41,427 nucleotides of DNA, taken from Bacteroidota bacterium (GTDB lineage Bacteria > Bacteroidota > Rhodothermia > Rhodothermales > Salinibacteraceae). Positions 14,989 to 22,037 of the stretch are shown here, piece by piece (the stretch's first letter is position 1; each line of letters starts with the position of its first letter). Both the position numbers and the translations under genes were made by a program. The notes beneath the pieces are model-generated. The model was not told the DNA's origin. It saw only the letters and a program-made list of their open reading frames with translations, and did no database searches. The DNA lies in NCBI GenBank assembly GCA_009908415.1, contig JAAAPH010000325.1:1-41427 (forward strand), given 5' to 3'.

Positions 14989-15963
14989 ATGGGCATTTTT
15001 GACCGGTTTACACGCACCAACGACGAACAGGAGCAGAAGAAGCTCGAAGAGGGGCTGGAGAAGACGCGGACCAGCTTCTTCGGAAAGCTGGATCGCCTCG
15101 TCCGCGGGAAGGACAACGTCGATGCCGAGGTGCTCGATGAGCTGGAGGAGGTTCTCGTTACGAGCGATGTCGGCGTCGACACCACGCTGGACATCATCCA
15201 GCACGTCGAAGAGCGGGTCGCGCAGGATCAGTACGTCTCCACCCAAGAGCTCAACCGGCTGATCCGTGACGAGATCGCGAAGCTCATGCTGGAAGACGCG
15301 CCGGAGCGGCCGGCCGACTTCGACGCGCCGCTGCCCGACAAGCCGTACGTCATCATGGTGGTCGGCGTCAACGGCGTGGGCAAGACGACGACCATCGGCA
15401 AGATGGCGTATCGCTACAAGCAGGCCGGCAAAAAGGTGGTCCTCGGCGCGGCCGACACGTTCCGCGCCGCCGCCATCGAGCAGCTCGACATCTGGGCCGA
15501 GCGGGCGGGCGTGCCCGTCGTCAAGCAGAAGCACGGCGCCGACCCGGCGGCCGTCGCCTTCGACGCCGTCGAGTCGGCCGAGAGCCAGGGCGCCGACGTG
15601 GTCATCATCGACACGGCCGGGCGCCTGCATACGAAGGGCGGCCTGATGGAGGAGCTCGCCAAGATCAAGCGCGTGATGGGCAAGAAGGTGACGGCGGCGC
15701 CGCACGAGGTGCTGCTCGTGCTCGACGCCTCGACCGGGCAAAACGCCATTCGCCAGGCCGAGGAGTTTACCAACAGCGTCGACGTGACGGGCCTCGCACT
15801 CACCAAGCTAGACGGAACGGCGAAGGGGGGCGTTGTGATCGGCGTCTCGCACGAGTTTCAGGTACCCGTCAAGTACATCGGCGTGGGGGAAGACCTGGAC
15901 GACCTGCAGGTGTTCGACCGCAAGGGCTTCGTCGAAGCCATGTTCGAAGGCGTGGAGAGATGA
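14989..15963 (+). CDS. ftsY: Signal recognition particle receptor FtsY
   Basis: 324 residues. It is the SRP receptor, a GTPase that docks ribosome-nascent-chain complexes bound to SRP at the inner membrane. A short charged N-terminal segment replaces the long acidic A domain of enteric FtsY. The N domain (~20-105) is a four-helix bundle. The G domain shows G1 GVNGVGKTT (126-134), DTFRAAA (G2/insertion box), DTAGR (G3), TKLDGTAKGG (G4) and a C-terminal GVGEDLDDLQVFD (G5). The many acidic residues fit a halophilic proteome. The gene stop is followed at once by a heptad repeat region that leads to fmt. Confidence 0.96.
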   Translation: MGIFDRFTRTNDEQEQKKLEEGLEKTRTSFFGKLDRLVRGKDNVDAEVLDELEEVLVTSDVGVDTTLDIIQHVEERVAQDQYVSTQELNRLIRDEIAKLMLEDAPERPADFDAPLPDKPYVIMVVGVNGVGKTTTIGKMAYRYKQAGKKVVLGAADTFRAAAIEQLDIWAERAGVPVVKQKHGADPAAVAFDAVESAESQGADVVIIDTAGRLHTKGGLMEELAKIKRVMGKKVTAAPHEVLLVLDASTGQNAIRQAEEFTNSVDVTGLALTKLDGTAKGGVVIGVSHEFQVPVKYIGVGEDLDDLQVFDRKGFVEAMFEGVER

Positions 15964-15965
15964 TT

Positions 15966-16001
15966 CGTTGAGCGTTTGGCGTTGAGCGTTTGGCACCAAA
16001 C
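15966..16001 (+). repeat. Heptad-periodic intergenic repeat before fmt
   Basis: CGTTGAGCGTTTGG occurs twice in perfect tandem (15966-15979 and 15980-15993). Each 14-base unit is itself two similar 7-mers (CGTTGAG, CGTTTGG). The last GTTTGG pairs with CCAAAC (15996-16001) to form a small inverted repeat. It begins 3 bases after the ftsY stop. Similar 7/14-base periods occur in four other gaps of this window. Confidence 0.75.
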
Positions 16002-16079
16002 CTACGATGTGCTTCCTCAACGCCCCCAAAGCATGTAACCCGCCCCGGACAACCCGCCCCACACAACCCGCAACCTGTC

Positions 16080-17003
16080 ATGCGCCTTCTCTTCATGGGC
16101 ACACCCGAGTTTGCCGTGCCATCGCTCCGTGCCCTCGTGGAGGCGGGGTACCCGCCGGTTGCCGTCGCCACCGGGCCGGACCGCCCCCGCGGCCGGGGGC
16201 AGAAGATGACGCCAACGCCCGTCAAGAAGGCGGCTCAGGAGGCCGGCATCGATCGCCTGCTTCAGCCCGAATCGGTCAAGGACCCGACCTTTGCAGAGGC
16301 CGTGGCGGACGTGGCGCCGGACGTCATCGCCGTCGTGGCGTTCAAAATTCTGCCGCCGGAGGTCTTCACCGTCGCCAAGCAGGGCGCCTTCAACCTGCAC
16401 GGCTCGCTGCTGCCGAAGTACCGCGGCGCGGCTCCCATCAATCGGGCGGTCATGGACGGCGCGAGCGAGACCGGCGTCACGACATTCTTCCTGAAAGAGA
16501 AGGTGGATACGGGCGACATCATCTTGAAAAAGCGCATGTCCATCGGCCCGAACGAAACGGCGGGCGAGGTGCACGACCGCATGAAGCACCTGGGCGCCGA
16601 GGCCGTCGTCGAAACCGTTCAGCAGATAGACGCCGGCACGGTGACCACGACCCCGCAGCAGGACGCGGAGGCCACGCCGGCCCCCAAGATTCACACCGAA
16701 GAATGCGAGGTTCCGTGGGGTCGGCCGGCGGCCGACGTCCACAACCACATCCGCGGCCTGTCGCCGTATCCGGGGGCTTGGACTGTGCACGATGGCACAC
16801 GCCTCAAAATCTACCGTGCCCGACCGGCAGCAGGGCGTGGAGCAGCCGGCACGGTGCTCGAAGCCGGCGACCGACTCGTCGTCGCGTGCGGGGACGAGGC
16901 CGTCGAGGTGGTCACAATTCAGCAGCCGGGCCGCAGTCGGCTGGAGGCGCCGGACTTCTTGAATGGCTACGACCTGCACGTCGGCGACCGGCTGGGCGCA
17001 TGA
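16080..17003 (+). CDS. fmt: Methionyl-tRNA formyltransferase
   Basis: 307 residues from ATG 16080, which begins MRLLFMGTPEFAVPSLRALV, the normal start; earlier in-frame codons would add a non-homologous 30 residues. It formylates Met-tRNA(fMet) using 10-formyl-tetrahydrofolate. The catalytic region FNLHGSLLPKYRGAAPINRA includes the Asn-His pair, and the later VDTGDI supplies the catalytic Asp. The tRNA-binding C-terminal domain starts around residue 205. It follows ftsY through a gap containing the heptad repeat, so coupling with ftsY is uncertain. Confidence 0.96.
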   Translation: MRLLFMGTPEFAVPSLRALVEAGYPPVAVATGPDRPRGRGQKMTPTPVKKAAQEAGIDRLLQPESVKDPTFAEAVADVAPDVIAVVAFKILPPEVFTVAKQGAFNLHGSLLPKYRGAAPINRAVMDGASETGVTTFFLKEKVDTGDIILKKRMSIGPNETAGEVHDRMKHLGAEAVVETVQQIDAGTVTTTPQQDAEATPAPKIHTEECEVPWGRPAADVHNHIRGLSPYPGAWTVHDGTRLKIYRARPAAGRGAAGTVLEAGDRLVVACGDEAVEVVTIQQPGRSRLEAPDFLNGYDLHVGDRLGA

Positions 17004-17132
17004 GGGTTGAACGTAGCCGCGGTGTAACACGACGGGTTTGCATGTATAGCCGGCCCGGTGTACCCTCAATGGTGTGCTATAGCGCAGGGCCTCGCACCAC
17101 CATCAGTTCTACAGCACGGATCGGACGCGTTC

Positions 17133-18377
17133 ATGCCGCCTGATTCTTCCCCGCCGAAGGAGGGTTCACGCTCCTCTGTCATGTCCCCGCTCGGCTTGCT
17201 CGATCGGGCGCGGGCCTATGCCGCTACGCCACGGGAGGCGCTTGAGGATGCGGCACGTGAGCTGCTGGATGGAGCGCTCGGAACGGCATCCCATCCGTGG
17301 GCATCGGCCTCCGCACCGGCGGCCCTTAGCCTGATCAGTGATCACACGCACTACTCGAACGGATTCGCGCTGCTTATTCCTGTGATGCAGGGAACGGCCG
17401 TAGCCTTGCGCCGCACCGAGCACCGTACCGGGCGCGTCGTGATGGAAGAGGAGAGCACCGTGTATCCCCTGGACGGCGGGCCGGACGTCCCCGCCTGGGT
17501 CCAGGTCGTCGCCGCCACGATGGCGGCGATGGATGGAGGAGGCGAGGCGGTCGACGTCGCCATCGTGAGCACGGTCCCGTCGTCGACCTTCGATGCCTTT
17601 CTCGCAGCCCTAGCCCTAGCCACGGCGCGGGCCGTGATGGCGCACCAGGAGGCTCACAAGGCACCGGGCCGTAAAAACAAGCAGCTGGTTGCTCGTCTTC
17701 CGGCGCTTCGACAGCAGATTGCCGCCTGCACCGGCCTGCCGTTCAGCATCGCACCCCTGATCGGGTCCGCCATGGCCCAGCCCGGCGACCCGTTCACGCT
17801 GGTCGACACGGCGACGCGCGAGCAGCTGCCCGTGGAGACGGCCGCCCGGGACGCGTTGGCATGGCGCCTGCTCGACCCCCAGGTAGCACCGCGCGACGCC
17901 GCGTTTCATCGCCGCCGCCGCGATCAGGCGGACGAGGCGATCGACCTGCTGCAGCAGCGGGCCTTTCCGGAGCTGCGCTCCTTCCGTGAGCTGGAGCATC
18001 AAGACATCCCGCGGGCCATGGACGCGCTGCCCGCTCGGCTGACGTCCGTGGCGCGCCACCTGGTTACCGACAACCGTCGCGTGCAAAAGATGGTGGCGGC
18101 CCTGCGGCGCAGCGATTGGCAGATGGTGGGGGCGCTGCTTCTCATGTCGCACGCCTCACGCCGCGACGCGTGGCAGGGAACGAGCGCTGAAGCGGACTTC
18201 CTCGTCGAACACGTCGAGGCCATGACCCTGGAAGGCGTCTACGGCGCCTGCATGACAGGGCGGGGCGGGTCCGTCGTGATCGTCGGGCAGCCCCGGGCCC
18301 TTCCCCACGGCCTCGACCGCCTCACGGCGGCGTTCGACGATCGGTTCGGGCGCCCCCTTCGCACCATGCCGTTGTAA
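17133..18377 (+). CDS. Galactokinase-like GHMP protein with lost active-site residues
   Basis: 414 residues from ATG 17133; a second in-frame ATG at 17181, without a well-spaced ribosome-binding site, is possible. The layout follows galactokinase. The N-terminal sugar-binding signature, normally APGRVNLIGEHTDY, here reads APAALSLISDHTHY (61-74), so the substrate/transition-state arginine is Ala. The phosphate loop is also altered (STVPSSTFDAF). Where galactokinase has GIMDQ with the catalytic base, this reads FSIAPLIGS, so the Asp is missing. The C-terminal half is well kept: ARHLVTDNRRV, a LLMSHASRRDAW segment and GVYGACMTGRGGS. The fold is therefore clear, but sugar phosphorylation by the usual mechanism is unlikely. 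It may be a pseudo-kinase with a regulatory or binding role, or use a different substrate. Confidence 0.8.
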   Translation: MPPDSSPPKEGSRSSVMSPLGLLDRARAYAATPREALEDAARELLDGALGTASHPWASASAPAALSLISDHTHYSNGFALLIPVMQGTAVALRRTEHRTGRVVMEEESTVYPLDGGPDVPAWVQVVAATMAAMDGGGEAVDVAIVSTVPSSTFDAFLAALALATARAVMAHQEAHKAPGRKNKQLVARLPALRQQIAACTGLPFSIAPLIGSAMAQPGDPFTLVDTATREQLPVETAARDALAWRLLDPQVAPRDAAFHRRRRDQADEAIDLLQQRAFPELRSFRELEHQDIPRAMDALPARLTSVARHLVTDNRRVQKMVAALRRSDWQMVGALLLMSHASRRDAWQGTSAEADFLVEHVEAMTLEGVYGACMTGRGGSVVIVGQPRALPHGLDRLTAAFDDRFGRPLRTMPL

Positions 18378-18442
18378 GGGGGCTGCATGTCCCGTCACCG
18401 GGAGGCCCCAACGCATTCTTTGCGATCAATCGACTCTGCTTC

Positions 18443-19438
18443 ATGTCCCAGTTTGACCTTGCCCGCGTAAAGGACCGCATCGCGAGCGAAAGTGCGTTCG
18501 TCGACGACCTGCTGGACGAGATCGGGCGCGTCGTTGTTGGGCAGCGCTACATGATCGAGCGGCTCCTCATCGGGTTGCTGGCCGACGGCCACGTCCTGCT
18601 CGAAGGCGTGCCCGGCCTCGCCAAGACGCTCACCGTCAGCGCGCTCGCCGACGCCATCGGCACGGACTTCCAGCGCATCCAGTTCACCCCCGATCTGCTC
18701 CCGGCCGACCTGCTCGGCACGCTGGTTTACAACCAGAAGGAGGGCAGCTTCTCCATCAAGAAGGGCCCGATCTTCTCGAACATCATCCTGGCCGATGAGA
18801 TCAACCGTTCGCCGGCCAAGGTGCAGAGCGCCCTGTTGGAGAGCATGCAGGAGCGTCAGGTCACGATCGGCGACGAGACATTCCGGCTGGAGGACCCGTT
18901 CCTCGTGCTGGCTACGCAGAACCCCATCGAGCAGGAAGGCACGTACCCGCTGCCCGAAGCGCAGGTCGACCGCTTCATGCTCAAGATCAAGGTAGACTAT
19001 CCGACGCGCGAGGAGGAGTTGGAGATCATGCGCCGGATGGCCCGTACGGGCGGGCCGACCGAGGTGCGCGCGGTCGTGCAGCCGAATCAGATCCTCACGG
19101 CGCGGGACGTGCTCAACGAACTGTATATTGACGAGCGCGTGGAGCAGTACATCATCGACCTGGTGTTCGCCTCGCGTGCGCCCGCCGACTACGGCATGGA
19201 GCGCCTCGTCCCGCTCGTGGACTACGGCGCCTCGCCGCGGGCCAGTATCAACCTGAACCTAGCCGCCCGTGCCCACGCGTTCTTGCAGCACCGCGCGTAC
19301 GTCACGCCGGAGGACGTGCGGTCCGTGGCGCTCGACGTCATGCGGCACCGCGTCGTCATCACGTACGAAGCGGAGGCCGAGGAAGTCACGTCGGCCGACA
19401 TCGTCCAGCAGATCCTCGATACGGTAGAAGTCCCCTGA
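18443..19438 (+). CDS. MoxR-family AAA+ ATPase
   Basis: 331 residues, standard length. It is a cytoplasmic ATP-driven chaperone or metal-insertion type AAA+ protein. Walker A is GVPGLAKT near residue 56, Walker B is ADEINRSPAKVQSAL, and sensor 1 is LVLATQNPIEQEGTYPLPEAQVDRF, all very close to the MoxR consensus. The C-terminal lid (~235-331) contains DYGASPRASINL. MoxR genes usually sit beside DUF58 and von Willebrand factor A (BatA/B) genes; none is present here. Its neighbours are the galactokinase-like gene and hprK, so its partner is not evident in this window. Confidence 0.93.
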   Translation: MSQFDLARVKDRIASESAFVDDLLDEIGRVVVGQRYMIERLLIGLLADGHVLLEGVPGLAKTLTVSALADAIGTDFQRIQFTPDLLPADLLGTLVYNQKEGSFSIKKGPIFSNIILADEINRSPAKVQSALLESMQERQVTIGDETFRLEDPFLVLATQNPIEQEGTYPLPEAQVDRFMLKIKVDYPTREEELEIMRRMARTGGPTEVRAVVQPNQILTARDVLNELYIDERVEQYIIDLVFASRAPADYGMERLVPLVDYGASPRASINLNLAARAHAFLQHRAYVTPEDVRSVALDVMRHRVVITYEAEAEEVTSADIVQQILDTVEVP

Positions 19439-19460
19439 CCCGTAGTTCGGAGGGGGGAGT

Positions 19461-19513
19461 GAGCGGAAGCGCTCGCGGGGCATTCGACACTCGGCATTCC
19501 CAAATCGACACGC
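19461..19513 (+). repeat. Hairpin plus heptad-periodic repeat before hprK
   Basis: The GAGCG-GAAG-CGCTC hairpin (19461-19474) precedes a run of 7-mers: GGCATTC GACACTC GGCATTC CCAAATC GACACGC (19479-19513). Units 1 and 3 are identical and units 2 and 5 differ by one base. The run ends 3 bases before the hprK start. Confidence 0.65.
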
Positions 19514-19516
19514 ATT

Positions 19517-20533
19517 ATGTCGCACAGGCCGAAGACCTTCCAGAAAGAATCCATTACCGTCGAGTTCATGGTGCGCCAGCTGCGCGAGTCGGTGGGCGTT
19601 GAGATTGAGGCGTTGAACGACGCCGATGCGAGCACGCGAGACGTGACCGAGAGCAACTTGCACCGTCCGGGGCTCGCGCTCGCCGGCTACGTCGATCTGT
19701 TCACGCACCAGCGCGTGCAGATCATCGGCAACACGGAAAGTCGGTACCTGAACCATCTGGACGCGGCAGCGCGGGAAGATGCCTTCGAGCACCTCACCCA
19801 GTTCCCGGTGCCCTGCATCATCGTTACCGCCGGCAACCCGTTCGAGGACGGGTTGGTTGACCGGGCGGCCGACGAAGGCATCCCCGTGTACCGGACGCCG
19901 CTCCCCACCGTGCGCTTCATGGCGGCCCTGCGCGGCTTTTTGACGGACCAGTTCGCGCCCCAACGGACCGTGCACGGCTCGCTGGTCGACGTCTACGGGA
20001 TTGGCATTCTCCTCATCGGGAAGTCCGGGATTGGCAAGAGCGAAGTGGCGCTCGATCTCGTGGAGCGGGGCCACCGCCTGGTGGCCGACGACGTCGTCAT
20101 CGCAACCAAGCAGGAGGGGCCGATCGTCATGGGCTCGGGCACCGACCTGGTGCAGCATTTCATGGAAGTGCGGGGGCTGGGCCTCGTGGACGTGCGGGCC
20201 ATGTTCGGCATCCGCGCCATCCGCTTCCAGAAGCGAATCGAGGTCGTAGTTAATATGCAGCTCTGGGATGCCGATAAGGAGTACACACGCATCGACATGA
20301 TCGAAGACACCCATGACATACTGGGCGTTGACCTGCCCATGGTGCAACTGCCCATCACGCCCGGCAAGAACATCACCGTGATCTGCGAGGTGATTGCCAT
20401 GAACTATCTGCTCCGGCACTACGGCTACGATCCGGCCGAGGTCTTTACCGAGCGGCTCCGGGATCAGATCCGGAGCGAAGGCGCCTCCGTGCCCGCACGG
20501 GGCATTGAGTACTTCGAGGGCGATTACGAGTGA
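19517..20533 (+). CDS. hprK: HPr kinase/phosphorylase
   Basis: 338 residues with both domains. The N-terminal domain (1-130) is intact, unlike the short HprK-like proteins of some peptide-maturation clusters. The kinase domain has H153 in HGSLVDVYG, the P-loop GKSGIGKSE (168-176) and the ADDVV strand. The HprK signature EVRGLGLVDVRAMFG includes the glutamate and glycines of the active site. It phosphorylates and dephosphorylates a serine of HPr, or a similar protein in organisms with an incomplete sugar PTS. No HPr (ptsH) gene or other PTS gene is in the window, so its partner is encoded elsewhere. The start follows a heptad repeat and has no ribosome-binding site. Confidence 0.93.
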   Translation: MSHRPKTFQKESITVEFMVRQLRESVGVEIEALNDADASTRDVTESNLHRPGLALAGYVDLFTHQRVQIIGNTESRYLNHLDAAAREDAFEHLTQFPVPCIIVTAGNPFEDGLVDRAADEGIPVYRTPLPTVRFMAALRGFLTDQFAPQRTVHGSLVDVYGIGILLIGKSGIGKSEVALDLVERGHRLVADDVVIATKQEGPIVMGSGTDLVQHFMEVRGLGLVDVRAMFGIRAIRFQKRIEVVVNMQLWDADKEYTRIDMIEDTHDILGVDLPMVQLPITPGKNITVICEVIAMNYLLRHYGYDPAEVFTERLRDQIRSEGASVPARGIEYFEGDYE

Positions 20534-20913
20534 GCGACCCCCGAGTCGACGTCTCGTGGTGCGGTTGTTGTGGCGTGATGTCACCAGCATAGAAGCAATA
20601 CGGAGAAAGGCGTTCAGCGCCGCTGAGCGCGGATGATACGCCCGCATCAGGTTACGATGCTACCGGTCGGTGTTACGAACATCCCGGCCGGAGTGATTGA
20701 TTTGAGCAGTGGGCACCCCTATATTGCCTGCCGTTGCATAGCAGGTTCGCTCTCATGTTTCCCCCATCTGACGACCGATATCCTGCGTAAGGCCTGCGAC
20801 GTTCTATGGCGTGGCTGAGCCGACGCGGTCCCCGTGCTTTACCGGGCGGGGCCGGGCGGTTCACGCGAGCGCGCTGGGCACACGCGGAGCCCATTCAACC
20901 GGATTCCATCCCC
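20534..20913. other. Intergenic region with hairpin and possible promoter
   Basis: 380 bases between hprK and the M23 peptidase. A strong stem-loop, GCGTTCAGC-GCC-GCTGAGCGC (9-bp stem with one G-T pair), lies at 20610-20630, 77 bases past the hprK stop. It lacks a T-run, so it is at most a non-canonical terminator. Near 20701-20726, TTTG and TATATTG are 15 bases apart, faintly like the Bacteroidota -33/-7 promoter but with short spacing. Upstream in-frame codons of the M23 gene were not used as its start because they are GC-rich and lack signal features. Confidence 0.4.
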
Positions 20914-21894
20914 ATGGCTCAAGGAAACTATTACTTCGACCCCGAGACGTGTACGTTCGTCGAGGTCGAAACCAGCTATAAGCGCTATGTCAAACAGGCG
21001 GCGATGCTGCTTGGCGTCGCGTTGGTCCTCGCCGCGGGCATTACGTGGATGATCGACAAGTACTGGTTCGGCACCCCCGAAGAGGTGGCGTTGCGATCGG
21101 AGAACCAGGTGTTACAGGACCAACTCACGCAAGTCACCGAGCGGATGGACGTGCTCTCGGGAGAGCTCGACCAGCTGGCCGAAACCGATCGGGAGCTCTA
21201 CCGCACGCTCCTACAGGCCGATCCGATCTCAGACGACGTGCGCCAGGTCGGTGTGGGTGGATCGGATCCGTACGAATCGTATGACCGGTTCGATATGGAA
21301 ACGGCTTCGCTGCTTCGCAAAACGTCGCAGACGCTCGACCAACTGGAGCGCCAGGTCAACCTTCAGAATGAGAGCTTTCAGACCCTGACCGAAGAGGCCG
21401 AGGCGCGGGAGCGCTACTTGCAAGAGCTGCCCGCCTTGATCCCGTCGCAGGGCCCCATCGTATCCGGCTATGGCAAACGGTTCCACCCCATCCTCAAAGT
21501 GCGTAAGATGCACGCCGGCATCGACGTCTTGGTGCGTCCCGGCACGCCCGTCGTGGCACCGGCCGACGGCATCGTGCGGCGCGTTGGCAACAGTCCTACA
21601 TACGGAAAGTACGTCGATATTCGGCATCCGGGCTCCGGGTACATGACGCGCTTCGCGCACCTGTCCGAGTTCGAATCCGGGATGCGACGGGGCCTTCGCG
21701 TCGAGCGCGGCGATACCATCGCATTCAGCGGGAACTCGGGCCGCTCGACCGGGCCCCACTTGCACTACGAAGTGCGTGATCTCCGAACGAAGCGGACGCT
21801 GAATCCCGTCTATTTCTTCGCTCCCGACATGACGCCGGATCGGTACCAAGAGCTCCTCACGACGACCCAACGCCTGGAGGTGGCTCCCGGCTAA
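20914..21894 (+). CDS. M23 (LytM) family cell-wall peptidase, membrane anchored
   Basis: 326 residues from ATG 20914 (MAQGNYYFDPETCTF). One membrane helix lies at about 27-47 (AAMLLGVALVLAAGITWMI), with the N-terminus inside. A periplasmic coiled coil follows (about 60-105, and 125-160, with LDQLERQVNLQ). The C-terminal LytM domain (~175-290) has the zinc pattern HAGIDV (H and D) and the later HLHYEV. GYGKRFHPILK precedes the first histidine, as in Bacteroidota-type M23 proteins. It probably cleaves or remodels peptidoglycan cross-bridges in the periplasm, and its coiled coil may bind a partner. A perfect 26-base palindrome follows, likely its terminator. Confidence 0.92.
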   Translation: MAQGNYYFDPETCTFVEVETSYKRYVKQAAMLLGVALVLAAGITWMIDKYWFGTPEEVALRSENQVLQDQLTQVTERMDVLSGELDQLAETDRELYRTLLQADPISDDVRQVGVGGSDPYESYDRFDMETASLLRKTSQTLDQLERQVNLQNESFQTLTEEAEARERYLQELPALIPSQGPIVSGYGKRFHPILKVRKMHAGIDVLVRPGTPVVAPADGIVRRVGNSPTYGKYVDIRHPGSGYMTRFAHLSEFESGMRRGLRVERGDTIAFSGNSGRSTGPHLHYEVRDLRTKRTLNPVYFFAPDMTPDRYQELLTTTQRLEVAPG

Positions 21895-21922
21895 GGGCGC
21901 GCTGACGTACAGGTTTTAACGG

Positions 21923-21950
21923 AGGGTTCCTGATCGATCAGGAACCCTTC
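21923..21950 (+). terminator. Perfect 26-bp palindrome downstream of the M23 gene
   Basis: AGGGTTCCTGATC is followed directly by its exact reverse complement (21923-21948), then TTCATTCGTTTG. It could form a 10-bp-plus stem with a tight loop. It lies 28 bases past the M23 stop and 89 before the Omp85 start. It is a likely terminator, with only a poor T-tract. Because it is fully palindromic, it could also be an operator. Confidence 0.55.
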
Positions 21951-22037
21951 ATTCGTTTGTGCGAACATTATTCCCGCTGGTCCACCCACCCAATCGCTCC
22001 GTTCGTTCGCTGCTGCGCCATCTCCGTATGTCCGTCG

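Noticed and set aside
19517-20533. HprK considered as a lasso-peptide kinase partner of the peptide at 321
   Set aside because: It is a full two-domain HPr kinase 19 kb away from that peptide, unlike the short HprK-like enzymes of peptide clusters.
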